DNA of 64,000 nt from Dechloromonas sp. HYN0024 (GCF_003441615.1 NZ_CP031842.1:506001-570000), one strand, 5' to 3'; positions 1-10,125 are shown, counted from the first letter of the stretch. Translations and numbers: made by a program. The notes: generated from the sequence alone by a model not told the origin.

Positions 1-2033
1 GGCGTATTGCCCGCAGTATCCGAAGCAGCCAGCACCATGCCTTCGGACAGGCCGAATTTCATCTTGCGCGGGGCCAGGTTGGCTACCATGACGGTCAGGC
101 GGCCTATCAGCTGGGCCGGATCGTAGGCCGCCTTGATGCCGGCGAAAACATTGCGTGTTTCGTTGTTGCCGACATCGAGTGTCAGGCGAACCAGCTTATC
201 GGCCCCCTCGACGTGTTCGGCGTTGGCGATGCGGGCGATACGCAGATCCACCCTCATGAAATCATCGATGTTGCAGAACGGCTCCCAGGGGGATTCGGCT
301 TTCACTTCGTTCTGTTGATGTTCGGCATGGCGCTGCTGCGACTGTTGCTCCTGGGTCGGCGCCAGGGATTCCTTGTTGGCTTCGACCAGCTTTTCGATGA
401 GCTTGGCATCGACCCGGGTCATCAGGTGCTCGTAGGGATTGATGCCGTGGCCGGCGGCGAGCAGGCTTTGCGCATCCGTCCAGGCGAGGGGGGCGATATT
501 GAGGAATTTTTCAACCTTGCCGGCGACCACCGGGAGGATGGGCTTGAGCAGCACGGTGAGCAGGCGGAACAGGTTGAGCGCGTTGCTGCAGGCGGCGTGC
601 AGCTCGACTTCGCGGCCCTCCTGCTTGGCCAGTTCCCACGGCTTGACGCTGTCTACGTACTGGTTGGCGGCGTCGGTTAGGGCCATGATTTCGCGCATGG
701 CCTTGCCGAATTCACGTGCTTCATAAAGTTCGGCGATGCGTCCCGCGGCTTCCTGGATGCCCTTGATGGCTGGCAGGTCGGCAGCTGCTGGCGCGAGTTG
801 GCCGGCGAAGCGCTTGGTGATGAAGCCGGCCGAGCGGCTGGCGATGTTGACGTACTTACCGACCAGATCGGAATTGACGCGGGCACCGAAGTCCTCGAGG
901 TTGAGGTCGATGTCTTCCATGCTCGCCGACAGCTTGGCGGCGTAGTAATAACGCAGCCATTCCGGGTTGAGGCCGGTGTCGAGATAGCTCTGGGCGGTGA
1001 TGAAGGTGCCGCGTGACTTCGACATCTTGGCGCCATCAACGGTCAGGAAACCGTGCGCGAAAATCTTGGTCGGCGTGCGGAAACCGGCATGGGCCAGTTC
1101 GGCCGGCCAGAACAGGGCATGGAAGTAGAGAATATCCTTGCCGATGAAGTGGTACAGCTCGGTCGTCGAATCGGGTTTGAAGTATTCGTTGAAATCAAGG
1201 CCGTTCTTGGCGCACAGGTTCTTGAAGGAGCCCATGTAGCCAATCGGTGCATCAAGCCAGACGTAGAAATACTTGCCCGGGGCGTCGGGGATTTCAAAGC
1301 CGAAGTAGGGGGCGTCGCGCGAAATGTCCCAGTCGGTCAGCTTGTTCTCGCCAGGGGCTCCCAGCCATTCCTGCATTTTGTTGGCGGCTTCGTTCTGCAG
1401 GACGCCATTGTCGCGACTGGTGTACTGGCGCAGGAAGGATTCACAGCGTGGGTCGGAGAGCTTGAAGAAGTAATGTTCGGAGGTGCGCAGTTCGGGCTTG
1501 GCGCCGGAAATGGCCGAGTACGGGTCCTTGAGATCGGTCGGCGCATAGGCGGCGCCGCAGGATTCGCAGTTGTCACCATACTGGTCCTTGGCACCGCATT
1601 TCGGGCATTCGCCCTTGATGAAGCGGTCAGGCAGGAACAACTGTTTGACCGGGTCGTAATACTGCTCGATGGTCCGTGTTTCGATCAGGCCGGCGGCGCG
1701 CAGCTTGAGATAGATGTCGTTGGCGCAGTCGCGGGTTTCGTCGGAGTGGGTGCTGTAGTAATTGTCGAAGCCGACTCCGAAGCCAGCGAAGTCGCGCGAA
1801 TGCTCGCCGTGCACACGGGCGATCAGTTGTTCCGGGGTGATGCCTTCCTTCTCCGCCCGCAACATGATGGGCGTGCCATGCGTGTCGTCGGCGCAAACAT
1901 ACCAGCACTCGTTGCCGGCCATTTTCTGGAAACGTACCCAGATGTCGGTCTGGATGTACTCGACCAGATGGCCAAGGTGAATGGCGCCGTTGGCATAGGG
2001 CAGGGCGGAGGTGACGAGAATTTTGCGCGACAT
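1..2033 (-). CDS. metG: Methionyl-tRNA synthetase, C-terminus cut by window edge
   Basis: Charges tRNA-Met with methionine in the cytoplasm. Reading from the ATG at 2033, 677 residues are visible with no stop before base 1. The class I HLGH signature is at residues 19-22 and KMSKS at 336-340. A zinc knuckle with C143, C146, C156 and C159 places it in the long MetG1 type. The end that is visible runs into the C-terminal tRNA-binding (dimerisation) domain, so only a short tail is missing. It is divergent from the response regulator at 2229. Identification is secure; the true stop lies outside the window. Confidence 0.97.
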   Translation of the reverse strand, partial: MSRKILVTSALPYANGAIHLGHLVEYIQTDIWVRFQKMAGNECWYVCADDTHGTPIMLRAEKEGITPEQLIARVHGEHSRDFAGFGVGFDNYYSTHSDETRDCANDIYLKLRAAGLIETRTIEQYYDPVKQLFLPDRFIKGECPKCGAKDQYGDNCESCGAAYAPTDLKDPYSAISGAKPELRTSEHYFFKLSDPRCESFLRQYTSRDNGVLQNEAANKMQEWLGAPGENKLTDWDISRDAPYFGFEIPDAPGKYFYVWLDAPIGYMGSFKNLCAKNGLDFNEYFKPDSTTELYHFIGKDILYFHALFWPAELAHAGFRTPTKIFAHGFLTVDGAKMSKSRGTFITAQSYLDTGLNPEWLRYYYAAKLSASMEDIDLNLEDFGARVNSDLVGKYVNIASRSAGFITKRFAGQLAPAAADLPAIKGIQEAAGRIAELYEAREFGKAMREIMALTDAANQYVDSVKPWELAKQEGREVELHAACSNALNLFRLLTVLLKPILPVVAGKVEKFLNIAPLAWTDAQSLLAAGHGINPYEHLMTRVDAKLIEKLVEANKESLAPTQEQQSQQRHAEHQQNEVKAESPWEPFCNIDDFMRVDLRIARIANAEHVEGADKLVRLTLDVGNNETRNVFAGIKAAYDPAQLIGRLTVMVANLAPRKMKFGLSEGMVLAASDTAGNT

Positions 2034-2126
2034 GGCTGGCGGGTGCGGGAAAGGTAAAGGGCAATTTTACCGCGAGGAAGCAGCGAGAGGATTCACAAAT
2101 CCTCGGGAGCCGCCTTTGGCGCATTG

Positions 2127-2170
2127 TTGGCAAAGGTAAAACAACATGCTGTTTTGGTAAAATATGCCAA
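2127..2170. promoter_or_regulatory. Interrupted dyad in metG/response-regulator intergenic region
   Basis: Outer arms TTGGCA (2127-2132) and TGCCAA (2165-2170) enclose inner arms AAAACA (2138-2143) and TGTTTT (2150-2155); the two dyads are off-centre by about 2 bp. GGTAAAA occurs twice inside. A second short hairpin (GAGGATT/AATCCTC, 2087-2104) lies nearer metG. The position suggests an operator for the divergent genes, but the binding protein is unknown. Confidence 0.3.
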
Positions 2171-2228
2171 ATAAGTTATTGTCGATCCCGGCGGAAACGC
2201 CCAGAATCCGAGTGACACGGGAGGATTT

Positions 2229-2912
2229 ATGATTTTTGCAGTAGTCGAAGACAGCAGGAACCAGGCCGAGGTGCTCAGGGCGCTTCTCAAGAGCGAGGGT
2301 CATCAGGCCGAAGTGTTTCTGGATGGGAACTCATGCGTCGAGGCGCTTCGGGATCGGCGCTTCGATTTCTTCATTATTGACTGGTCCCTGCCCGATATCG
2401 GGGGCGACGAAGTGCTTCGGGCGGTGCGCGGAAAATGCGGCTGGGAGGTTCCGGTAATTTTCTGCACGGGGCGCACCGACGAGGCTGCGGCATCCGACAT
2501 CCTTCGCCTCGGGGCCGATGACTTCATCCCGAAGCCGATTCGCTACATGGAGTTCATGGCCCGGATTCATGTCCTGCTCCGCCGCTGTCAGCCGCGCCCG
2601 GCCATGCAGCAGGTCGGCAGCATCGAAATCGACCTGGGGGGGCGCCGGATCATGCTGGCCGGGGTCGATGTCGACCTGACGCAGCGCGAATTCGAACTGG
2701 CGCTTATTTTGTTGCGCAATGTCGGTCGCTTGCTGTCGCGGGATGAATTGCTGAGCACCGTTTGGGCGCTGGATGGTGGGGGTGATACCCGTACCGTCGA
2801 TACCCATGCCAGCCGCCTGCGCAAGAGGCTCGGGCTGGCCGGGGAGAGCGGTCTGATGCTGTCGTCCGTCTATGGTCAGGGCTATCGTCTGGATACCGTT
2901 CAGTCGGGCTGA
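2229..2912 (+). CDS. OmpR/PhoB-family response regulator (orphan)
   Basis: Two-component transcription factor of 227 aa. The receiver domain spans about residues 1-115, with acidic pocket E7/D8, phospho-acceptor D51 (in IIDWSLPD), T80 and K102. The C-terminal half, about 130-225, is a winged-helix OmpR-type DNA-binding domain ending in the usual YGQGYRL motif. A GGGAGG ribosome site precedes the ATG. No histidine kinase gene is adjacent: metG lies upstream and apbC downstream, so the partner kinase must be elsewhere. Target genes cannot be told from the sequence. Confidence 0.9.
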   Translation: MIFAVVEDSRNQAEVLRALLKSEGHQAEVFLDGNSCVEALRDRRFDFFIIDWSLPDIGGDEVLRAVRGKCGWEVPVIFCTGRTDEAAASDILRLGADDFIPKPIRYMEFMARIHVLLRRCQPRPAMQQVGSIEIDLGGRRIMLAGVDVDLTQREFELALILLRNVGRLLSRDELLSTVWALDGGGDTRTVDTHASRLRKRLGLAGESGLMLSSVYGQGYRLDTVQSG

Positions 2913-3017
2913 GTTCGGGCGCCGTTTCGGGTATGCTGGACAAAATTACTCGGGTATTTGCTGCGCCGGCCATGTCCTCCGGGTAATATTCGATACATCC
3001 CTGAAACCGGAGTTTCC

Positions 3018-4109
3018 ATGAGCTTTACAGAACAGCAAATCAAGGCTGCGCTATCTGCTGCAGTCGATCCCAATACCGGCAAGGATTTCGTGGCCGGCAA
3101 GGCAGTCAAGAACGTGAAGGTTGATGGCGACGATGTTTCATTCGACATCGAGCTTGCTTATCCCGCCAAGAGCCAGATTGACGCGATCCGCAAACAGGTG
3201 ATTGCGGCGGTTCGCACTCTGCCCGGCGTCGGCAATGTCTCGGCCAATGTGTTCAGCAAGATCGTTGCCCACTCGGTGCAGCTCGGCGTCAAGCTCTTGC
3301 CGGGCGTCAAGAACATCATTGCCGTGGCTTCCGGCAAGGGCGGTGTCGGCAAGAGTACGACGGCGGTCAACCTCGCCCTGGCATTAGCTCAAGAGGGCGC
3401 GCGGGTCGGTATTCTCGACGCCGACATCTACGGCCCCTCGCAGCCCCAAATGCTGGGCCTGGCAGGGCAGCAGCCGGAATCGAAGGACGGTCAGAACATG
3501 GAGCCGCTCGAGGCTTATGGCGTGCAGGCCATGTCCATTGGTTTCATGGTCGATGTCGAGACGCCGATGGTCTGGCGCGGTCCGATGGTCGCCCAGGCAC
3601 TTGATCAGATGCTGGGCCAGACCAACTGGAACGATGTTGACTACCTGATTGTCGACATGCCGCCGGGTACCGGTGACATTCAGTTGTCGCTGGCGCAGAA
3701 AGTGCCGGTGACCGGCGCGGTGATCGTCACGACGCCCCAGGACATTGCCTTGATCGATGCTCGCAAGGGTTTGAAGATGTTCGAAAAGGTCAATATTCCG
3801 ATCATCGGTATCGTCGAGAACATGAGCATTCATATTTGCTCGAAGTGCGGCCATGAAGAGCATATCTTCGGGACGGGCGGCGGCGAGAAGATGTGCGCTG
3901 ATTACGACGTGGAATTCCTCGGCAGCTTGCCGCTCGAACTGGCCATTCGTGAAATGGCCGATGGTGGCAAGCCGACCGTGGTCGGGGCGCCGGAGTCGCG
4001 CACGGCCGAGATTTATCGCGGCATCGCCCGTCGTGTGGCGATCAAGATTGGTGAAAAGGCCAAGGACATGAGCTCGAAATTCCCCAATATCGTGGTGCAG
4101 AACACATAA
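3018..4109 (+). CDS. apbC: Iron-sulfur cluster carrier ATPase Mrp/ApbC
   Basis: P-loop scaffold/carrier for Fe-S clusters, 363 aa. An N-terminal MIP18/DUF59 domain (about 1-85) is followed by the Mrp NTPase with deviant Walker A GKGGVGKST and the DADIYGPSQPQ segment. A C-terminal CSKC pair fits cluster binding at the dimer interface. An in-frame ATG at 2958 would add 20 residues, but the ATG at 3018 has a GGAG site at good spacing and matches the family start. A terminator follows directly at 4131. Confidence 0.96.
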   Translation: MSFTEQQIKAALSAAVDPNTGKDFVAGKAVKNVKVDGDDVSFDIELAYPAKSQIDAIRKQVIAAVRTLPGVGNVSANVFSKIVAHSVQLGVKLLPGVKNIIAVASGKGGVGKSTTAVNLALALAQEGARVGILDADIYGPSQPQMLGLAGQQPESKDGQNMEPLEAYGVQAMSIGFMVDVETPMVWRGPMVAQALDQMLGQTNWNDVDYLIVDMPPGTGDIQLSLAQKVPVTGAVIVTTPQDIALIDARKGLKMFEKVNIPIIGIVENMSIHICSKCGHEEHIFGTGGGEKMCADYDVEFLGSLPLELAIREMADGGKPTVVGAPESRTAEIYRGIARRVAIKIGEKAKDMSSKFPNIVVQNT

Positions 4110-4130
4110 GTTTTTGCCAAAACCCCACAC

Positions 4131-4161
4131 AAAGGCGGGTAAAATCCCGCCTTTGCTTTTT
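4131..4161 (+). terminator. Intrinsic terminator after apbC
   Basis: Perfect 9-bp stem AAAGGCGGG/CCCGCCTTT with a 6-nt loop, followed by GCTTTTTG. It lies 21 bp after the apbC stop and 20 bp before dcd, so dcd probably has its own promoter or depends on read-through. Confidence 0.85.
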
Positions 4162-4180
4162 GTAGCGCGGAAGATAAAAA

Positions 4181-4747
4181 ATGGCCATCAAATCAGACAA
4201 ATGGATTCGCCGCATGGCGGCAGAGCACGGCATGATCGAGCCGTTCGCGCCAGAACTCGTGCGCGAAGTGAATGGCCAGAAGATTGTTTCCTACGGCACC
4301 TCCAGCTACGGCTACGATATTCGTTGCGCCCGTGAATTCAAGGTATTTACCAACATCAACTCGACGGTCGTCGATCCCAAGAATTTCGATCCGAAATCCT
4401 TCGTCGAGATTGAGTCCGATGTCTGCATCATTCCGCCGAATTCGTTCGCCCTGGCCCGCACCATGGAATACTTCCGCATTCCGCGTTCAGTACTGACGGT
4501 GTGTCTGGGCAAGAGCACCTATGCCCGCTGCGGCATTATCGTCAATGTGACGCCCTTCGAGCCGGAATGGGAAGGCTACGTCACCCTCGAGTTTTCCAAT
4601 ACGACGCCGCTGCCGGCCAAGATCTACGCTGGCGAAGGTTGCGCCCAGGTGCTGTTCTTCGAATCCGATGAAGTGTGTGAAACGTCGTATAAGGATAGAG
4701 GCGGCAAATATCAGGGCCAGGTTGGTGTGACCTTGCCGAAAATCTGA
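4181..4747 (+). CDS. dcd: dCTP deaminase
   Basis: Deaminates dCTP to dUTP, the main source of dUMP for thymidylate synthesis in proteobacteria. The 188-aa protein has the usual family length, the SSYGYDIR motif near residue 45, the [10 protein letters not shown] segment and the [18 protein letters not shown] core carrying the catalytic glutamate. It is the monofunctional bacterial type, similar in length to the E. coli enzyme. Functionally it links to thyA and folA a few kilobases away, though they are not in one operon. Confidence 0.96.
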   Translation: MAIKSDKWIRRMAAEHGMIEPFAPELVREVNGQKIVSYGTSSYGYDIRCAREFKVFTNINSTVVDPKNFDPKSFVEIESDVCIIPPNSFALARTMEYFRIPRSVLTVCLGKSTYARCGIIVNVTPFEPEWEGYVTLEFSNTTPLPAKIYAGEGCAQVLFFESDEVCETSYKDRGGKYQGQVGVTLPKI

Positions 4748-4779
4748 CGCTTACCCGTAACGAAAACGTCTTATTCTGT

Positions 4780-4804
4780 GACCCGCTGCGGCGGGTCGCC
4801 GCTT
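4780..4804 (+). terminator. Probable weak terminator after dcd
   Basis: Stem GACCCGC/GCGGGTC with a TGCG loop (4780-4797), then GCCGCTTTTC. The U-tract is short and offset, so termination may be partial. It ends about 15 bp before the decarboxylase start. Confidence 0.5.
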
Positions 4805-4818
4805 TTCAAGGATCGAAC

Positions 4819-7047
4819 ATGCGCTTCCACTTTCCCGTCATCATCATCGACGAAGACTTTCGCTCGGAAAATACCTCCGGCCTCGGTATCCGGGCGCTGG
4901 CCGAAGCCATTGAAAAGGAAGGTCTGGAAGTACTTGGCGTTACCAGCTACGGCGATCTGACCTCATTTGCCCAGCAGCAGAGTCGCGCCTCGGCCTTTAT
5001 CCTGTCGATTGATGACGAGGAGCTGGCACTCGAGCCGGAGGAGACGCTGGCCGAACTGCGCGCCTTTGTTGGCGAGATTCGCAACCGGAACGCCGAAATT
5101 CCCATCTTCCTGCATGGTGAGACGCGCACCTCGCGCCACATCCCGAATGATGTGCTGCGCGAACTGCATGGTTTCATCCATATGTTCGAGGACACGCCGG
5201 AATTCATCGCCCGCAACGTCAAGCGCGAGGCCAAGGCCTACCTCGCTTCGCTGCCGCCGCCGTTCTTCCGGGCGCTGGTCCATTACGCGGCAGACGGCTC
5301 ATATTCCTGGCATTGCCCGGGCCACTCGGGCGGTGTTGCGTTCCTGAAGTCGCCGGTGGGCCAGATGTTCCACCAGTTCTTCGGCGAGAACATGCTGCGC
5401 GCCGACGTCTGCAATGCCGTCGAGGAACTCGGCCAGTTGCTCGATCATACCGGGCCGGTTGCCGCCTCCGAGCGCAACGCGGCGCGCATTTTCAACTCCG
5501 ATCATCTCTATTTTGTCACCAACGGCACGTCGACCTCGAACAAGATCGTCTGGCACTCGACCGTCGCGCCGGGTGACATCGTCGTTGTCGACCGCAACTG
5601 TCACAAGTCCATCCTGCACGCCATCATGATGACCGGGGCGATCCCCGTTTTCCTGATGCCGACGCGCAACAATTTCGGCATCATCGGGCCGATCCCGAAA
5701 TCGGAATTCCTCTGGGAGAACATCCAGAAGAAGATTGCCGCCAATCCTTTCATCACCGACAAGACGGCCAAGCCGCGCGTCCTGACCATCACCCAGTCGA
5801 CCTACGATGGCATTCTCTACAACGTCGAGGACATCAAGGCCGAACTCGACGGCAAAATCGACACCCTGCATTTCGATGAAGCCTGGCTGCCGCATGCCGC
5901 CTTCCACGATTTTTATGGCGACTACCACGCCATCGGCGCCGACCGCCCGCGCTGCAAGGAGTCGATGGTCTTCTCGACGCAATCGACGCACAAGCTGCTG
6001 GCCGGTCTGAGCCAGGCCTCGCAGATTCTCGTTCAGGATGCCGAGAACCAGAAGCTCGACCGCGACATCTTCAACGAAGCCTATCTGATGCACACCTCGA
6101 CTTCGCCCCAGTACTCGATCATCGCCTCCTGCGATGTCGCAGCGGCGATGATGGAGGAGCCGGCTGGTACAGCGCTGGTTGAAGAGTCGATCACCGAAGC
6201 GCTCGATTTCCGTCGCGCCATGCGCAAGGTGGACGAGGAATGGGGCGCCGACTGGTGGTTCAAGGTCTGGGGGCCGGACGACCTGTCGGAAGAAGGCATC
6301 GAGGAACGCGAAGCCTGGATGCTCAAGCCGGGCGAACGCTGGCACGGCTTCAACAATCTGGCCGACGGCTTCAACATGCTCGACCCGATTAAGGCGACCA
6401 TCATCACCCCGGGCCTCGATGTCGACGGTGATTTTGCCGACGAATTCGGTATCCCGGCCGCTATCGTCACCAAGTACCTCGCCGAGCATGGCGTCATCGT
6501 CGAGAAGTGTGGACTCTACAGCTTCTTCATCATGTTCACCATCGGCATCACCAAGGGCCGCTGGAACACCCTGGTGACTGCCCTGCAACAGTTCAAGGAC
6601 GATTACGACAAGAATCATCCGCTGTGGAAGGTGCTGCCCGAGTTCGTGCAGAAGAACCCGCGCTACGAGCGCGTCGGCCTGCGCGACCTGTGTACCGAGA
6701 TTCACAGCGTTTACAAGCAGAACGACGTGGCCCGCCTGACCACTGAAATGTACCTTTCGGACATGGTGCCGGCCATGCGTCCGGCTGATGCCTTCGCCAA
6801 GATGGCGCACCGGGACATCGAGCGCGTGCCGGTGGACGAACTTGAAGGCCGCGTCACGGCAGTGCTCCTGACGCCGTACCCGCCGGGTATTCCGCTCCTC
6901 ATTCCGGGTGAGCGTTTCAATGCCAAGATCTGCAACTACCTGAAATTCGCCCGCGAATTCAATGCCACCTTCCCTGGCTTCGAGACCGACGTGCATGGCC
7001 TCGTCAAGGGTGCCGACGGTCGCTATTTCGTCGATTGCGTGCGCTGA
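4819..7047 (+). CDS. Orn/Lys/Arg decarboxylase, PLP-dependent (large type)
   Basis: Fold-type I PLP decarboxylase of 742 aa, the size of AdiA/LdcC/SpeC-type enzymes. It has an N-terminal receiver-like wing domain (about 1-130), the PLP core with the SxHK-type motif STHKLLAGLSQ placing the cofactor lysine at K392, and the C-terminal domain. Family members make cadaverine, agmatine or putrescine and often serve in acid resistance or polyamine supply. The substrate cannot be fixed by eye; lysine or arginine are the best guesses. AAGGA precedes the ATG. No antiporter gene is adjacent, unlike enterobacterial acid-resistance operons. It converges on folA with an 18-bp gap. Confidence 0.92.
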   Translation: MRFHFPVIIIDEDFRSENTSGLGIRALAEAIEKEGLEVLGVTSYGDLTSFAQQQSRASAFILSIDDEELALEPEETLAELRAFVGEIRNRNAEIPIFLHGETRTSRHIPNDVLRELHGFIHMFEDTPEFIARNVKREAKAYLASLPPPFFRALVHYAADGSYSWHCPGHSGGVAFLKSPVGQMFHQFFGENMLRADVCNAVEELGQLLDHTGPVAASERNAARIFNSDHLYFVTNGTSTSNKIVWHSTVAPGDIVVVDRNCHKSILHAIMMTGAIPVFLMPTRNNFGIIGPIPKSEFLWENIQKKIAANPFITDKTAKPRVLTITQSTYDGILYNVEDIKAELDGKIDTLHFDEAWLPHAAFHDFYGDYHAIGADRPRCKESMVFSTQSTHKLLAGLSQASQILVQDAENQKLDRDIFNEAYLMHTSTSPQYSIIASCDVAAAMMEEPAGTALVEESITEALDFRRAMRKVDEEWGADWWFKVWGPDDLSEEGIEEREAWMLKPGERWHGFNNLADGFNMLDPIKATIITPGLDVDGDFADEFGIPAAIVTKYLAEHGVIVEKCGLYSFFIMFTIGITKGRWNTLVTALQQFKDDYDKNHPLWKVLPEFVQKNPRYERVGLRDLCTEIHSVYKQNDVARLTTEMYLSDMVPAMRPADAFAKMAHRDIERVPVDELEGRVTAVLLTPYPPGIPLLIPGERFNAKICNYLKFAREFNATFPGFETDVHGLVKGADGRYFVDCVR

Positions 7048-7065
7048 TCCCGACCGGCTGGCAGC

Positions 7066-7560
7066 TTAGCGCTGTCGGCGGTAGCTAAGAAAAGAGAACC
7101 CCGTCCCGCTCTGGCTGGATGGGGTATTTTTTTGGGCAATCTGCCAGTCGATGGCATGAATTTCCGGAAACCAAGCATCGCCTTCGGGTTCGAGATCGAC
7201 TTCAGTGATTTCCAGGCGATCAGCCAGCGGCATGGCCTGCCGGTATATCTGCTCGCCGCCGATGATGAAAACCGTCGCCGTGCTCGCTGCCAGTGTCAGT
7301 GCATGGTCCAGCGAATCAGCCAGTTCCGCGCCGGGTACCGGGTATTCGGCCTGACGGCTGATCACGATGTTGCGCCGGCCGGGTAACGGACGAAAACGCG
7401 GCGGCAACGATTCCCAGGTCTTGCGCCCCATGATCACCGTATGGCCCGCAGTCAGCGCCTTGAAATGCGCCATGTCCTCGGGAATGTTCCAGATCAGCTG
7501 ATTGTCCTTGCCGATCACCCGATTTTTGGCGACGGCGGCGATGATCACGACTTCAGGCAT
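7066..7560 (-). CDS. folA: Dihydrofolate reductase
   Basis: Reduces dihydrofolate to tetrahydrofolate with NADPH; target of trimethoprim. The 164-aa chain carries the WNIPEDMAHFK motif with catalytic acid D29, the GRKTWESLP cofactor segment and the FIIGGEQIY motif. It is the last gene of a thyA-pgi-folA transcription unit, starting 2 bases after the pgi stop, so thymidylate synthase and the enzyme that recycles its folate product are co-transcribed. Confidence 0.97.
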   Translation of the reverse strand: MPEVVIIAAVAKNRVIGKDNQLIWNIPEDMAHFKALTAGHTVIMGRKTWESLPPRFRPLPGRRNIVISRQAEYPVPGAELADSLDHALTLAASTATVFIIGGEQIYRQAMPLADRLEITEVDLEPEGDAWFPEIHAIDWQIAQKNTPSSQSGTGFSFLSYRRQR

Positions 7561-7562
7561 GT

Positions 7563-9152
7563 TCAGGTCCGGAATTGGCGAAGGTGTTTGATCAGGCCAC
7601 GGGTCGACGCGTCGAGCGCGTCGCTCGGGGCGTCATCGCGAATGCACGGGGCGAGTTTCCCGGTCAGTTGCTTGCCGAGTTCGACGCCCCATTGGTCGAA
7701 GGAATTGAGGTTCCACAGAACGCCCAGGCAAAACACCTTGTGCTCGTAGAGGGCAATCAGCTGGCCGAGGGTGAATGGCGTCAGTTCGGGCAGGACCAGG
7801 GTGGTCGACGGCTGGTTGCCGGGAAAGCGGCGGAAGGCCAGCAGATGTTCGGGAATGCCCGCCGCCCGTGCTTCCTCGACGGTCTGGCCAAAAGCCAGAG
7901 CGGATGACTGGGCCAGGCAACTGGCGAGCAGCCCGCTGTGATGGCCGGGTAGCGGGAAATCGGACTTGCCGAGGGCAATGAAATCGCAGGCAACCAGCGC
8001 GCTACCCTGGTGCAGCAACTGGAAGAACGAGTGCTGGCCATTGGTCCCCGCTTCGCCCCACAAGATGGGATTGGTCGGATAGTCCACGGCCAGCCCGTCG
8101 CGGTTGGCCCGCTTGCCGTTGCTCTCCATTTCAAGCTGCTGCAGGTGTGAGGGCAGCAAGGCCAGCGAGTGGCTGTAGGGAAAGACGCCGTGGCTGTGGG
8201 CATCGAGGAAGTTGGTATTCCACAGGGCAACCAGTGCCAGGGTCAAAGGCAGGTTGGTGTCGGCCGGGGCACTGAAAAAATGCGCGTCCATGGCGTGGGC
8301 ACCGGCCAGCAACTGTTCGAAATTCCGGTAGCCGATGGCCAGTGCAATGGGCAGGCCGATCGCTGACCACAACGAGAAGCGGCCACCTACCCAGTCCCAG
8401 AACTCGAAGACGTTTTCTGGTGCGATGCCGAATTCTGCCGTGGCTACCAGATTGGTCGAGGCGGCGACGAAATGTCGGGCAATGGCACCTTTGTCACCCG
8501 TGCTGGCCAGTATCCAGTTGCGCGCGGTGTTCGCATTGGCCATCGTTTCCAGCGTCGTAAAGGTTTTGCTGGCGATGACGAACAAGGTGCTGCGGGGATT
8601 CAGTCGGGTCAATGTGCTGGCCAGATCGGCGCTGTCCAGGTTGGACACGAAATGGACATTGAGGTCGAGCTGCTCAAAGGCGGCCAGCGCATGGACGGCC
8701 ATGCGCGGGCCGAGGTCGGAGCCGCCAATGCCGATGTTCACCACATCGGTGATGCGTTCGCCGGAAAAACCGCGCCAGCGACCATCATGAATCTGTTCGC
8801 AAAATGCAGCCATGCGGCTAAGGACGTCTTTGACTTCGGCTGGTGCGGCGTTGCCGGCTCGCAGATCGACGTGCCGGACGGGGCGCCCTTCGGTGTGGTT
8901 GATCGGCTCGCCGGCGCGCATCCGTTCGATCCAGTTGCGCCAGCCGGCTTGCTCGGCCAATTGCCGGAGCAGGCCCATGGTGTGCAGGTCAAGCCGCTGC
9001 TTCGAATAGTCGAGCAGGATGCGGTCCTGACTGAGCGAGAAGCGCTCGAAACGGCCGGGGTCGGCGGCAAACAGGTCGCGCAGGTGGCGATGCTTGATGC
9101 TGCGGGCGTGTTCAGCCAGGGCGAGCCAGGCGGGACGGAGCGGTACCTGCAT
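7563..9152 (-). CDS. pgi: Glucose-6-phosphate isomerase
   Basis: Interconverts glucose-6-phosphate and fructose-6-phosphate. The 529-aa protein shows the VNIGIGGSDLGPRM sugar-phosphate motif, the WVGGRFSLWS signature, GTNGQHSFFQLLHQG with the catalytic Glu/His region, and the C-terminal HKVFCLGVLWNLNSFDQWGV motif with the active-site lysine. It is slightly shorter than the E. coli enzyme. It sits between thyA and folA with 2-bp gaps on both sides, an odd insertion of a glycolytic gene inside a folate/thymidylate pair. Confidence 0.97.
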   Translation of the reverse strand: MQVPLRPAWLALAEHARSIKHRHLRDLFAADPGRFERFSLSQDRILLDYSKQRLDLHTMGLLRQLAEQAGWRNWIERMRAGEPINHTEGRPVRHVDLRAGNAAPAEVKDVLSRMAAFCEQIHDGRWRGFSGERITDVVNIGIGGSDLGPRMAVHALAAFEQLDLNVHFVSNLDSADLASTLTRLNPRSTLFVIASKTFTTLETMANANTARNWILASTGDKGAIARHFVAASTNLVATAEFGIAPENVFEFWDWVGGRFSLWSAIGLPIALAIGYRNFEQLLAGAHAMDAHFFSAPADTNLPLTLALVALWNTNFLDAHSHGVFPYSHSLALLPSHLQQLEMESNGKRANRDGLAVDYPTNPILWGEAGTNGQHSFFQLLHQGSALVACDFIALGKSDFPLPGHHSGLLASCLAQSSALAFGQTVEEARAAGIPEHLLAFRRFPGNQPSTTLVLPELTPFTLGQLIALYEHKVFCLGVLWNLNSFDQWGVELGKQLTGKLAPCIRDDAPSDALDASTRGLIKHLRQFRT

Positions 9153-9154
9153 GC

Positions 9155-9949
9155 TCAGACCGCGACCTGGGCGGCGATATGCGGATGCGGATCGTAGCCG
9201 TCGAGGCGGAAATCCTCGAATTTGAACGCGAAAATGTCATTGACCGCCGGGTTGATCCACATCGTCGGCAGGGCACGCGTGTCGCGCGCAAGCTGCAACT
9301 TGGCCTGCTCAAAATGATTCGAGTAGATGTGTGCGTCGCCGAAGGTGTGCACGAAGTCCCCGGGTTGGTAGCCGCAGACCTGGGCCAGCATCATGGTCAG
9401 CAGGGCATAGGAGGCGATATTGAAGGGCACGCCGAGAAAGATGTCGGCGCTGCGCTGATAGAGCTGGCAGGAGAGCTTGCCGCCGGCGACATAGAACTGG
9501 AACAGGCAGTGGCAGGGCGGCAGCGCCATGCTGTCGACGTCGCCGGGGTTCCAGGCGGAAACGATATGGCGGCGCGAGTCCGGGTTGTTTTTGAGGCTGT
9601 TCACCAGTTGGGTGATCTGGTCGATGAGGCGGCCATCCGGGGTTTCCCAGCGCCGCCACTGCTTGCCGTAGACCGGTCCGAGATCGCCGTTTTCGTCGGC
9701 CCATTCGTCCCAGATGCGGACGCCGTTCTCCTTCAGGTAGGCAATATTGGTATCGCCCTGCAGGAACCACAGCAGTTCGTGCACGATGGACTTGAGGTGA
9801 AGCTTCTTGGTGGTGACCATGGGGAAGCCCTTGGCCAGGTCGAAGCGCATCTGCCAGCCGAAGACCGAGCGGGTGCCGGTGCCGGTACGGTCGGATTTGT
9901 CGTGCCCGTTCTCGAGAACGTGGCGCATCAGGTCATGGTAGGGCTGCAT
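9155..9949 (-). CDS. thyA: Thymidylate synthase
   Basis: Methylates dUMP to dTMP using methylene-tetrahydrofolate. It has 264 aa, exactly the E. coli length, with nucleophile C146 in [11 protein letters not shown], the phosphate-binding RTGTGT loop and the C-terminal [11 protein letters not shown]. First gene of thyA-pgi-folA. Its upstream region is shared with the divergent gene at 10126 and contains the short dyad ACTAT-CA-ATAGT near 9967-9978. Confidence 0.97.
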   Translation of the reverse strand: MQPYHDLMRHVLENGHDKSDRTGTGTRSVFGWQMRFDLAKGFPMVTTKKLHLKSIVHELLWFLQGDTNIAYLKENGVRIWDEWADENGDLGPVYGKQWRRWETPDGRLIDQITQLVNSLKNNPDSRRHIVSAWNPGDVDSMALPPCHCLFQFYVAGGKLSCQLYQRSADIFLGVPFNIASYALLTMMLAQVCGYQPGDFVHTFGDAHIYSNHFEQAKLQLARDTRALPTMWINPAVNDIFAFKFEDFRLDGYDPHPHIAAQVAV

Positions 9950-10033
9950 CGCGTCGGCTATCCGGAACTATCAATAGTCAGCCATTTTACATCCCACGCT
10001 GGAACTCCGTGTGGCTGCCGCATGAATGGTGCG

Positions 10034-10068
10034 GTGAGGAAAATTTCCTGAGGCCGGAAATTCCTCAC
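10034..10068. repeat. Inverted repeat upstream of the gene at 10126
   Basis: GTGAGGAAAATTTCC and GGAAATTCCTCAC pair almost completely around a 7-nt loop, with 2 nt missing in the right arm. No U-tract follows, so it is unlike a terminator. It ends about 58 bp before the ATG and just upstream of a TATAGG that could be a -10 box. Operator or RNA structure are both possible. Confidence 0.45.
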
Positions 10069-10125
10069 GCTAGAAGGCGGGATATAGGACTACACTGGAA
10101 AAAAGCACTTACAGACGGAGGGGGA

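Noticed and set aside
1053..2057. 334-aa plus-strand open frame opposite metG
   Set aside because: Shadow of metG, whose own frame carries HLGH, zinc and KMSKS motifs.
5299..6996. 565-aa open frame antisense to the decarboxylase gene
   Set aside because: High-GC shadow frame; no motif, and the opposite strand encodes a full PLP decarboxylase.
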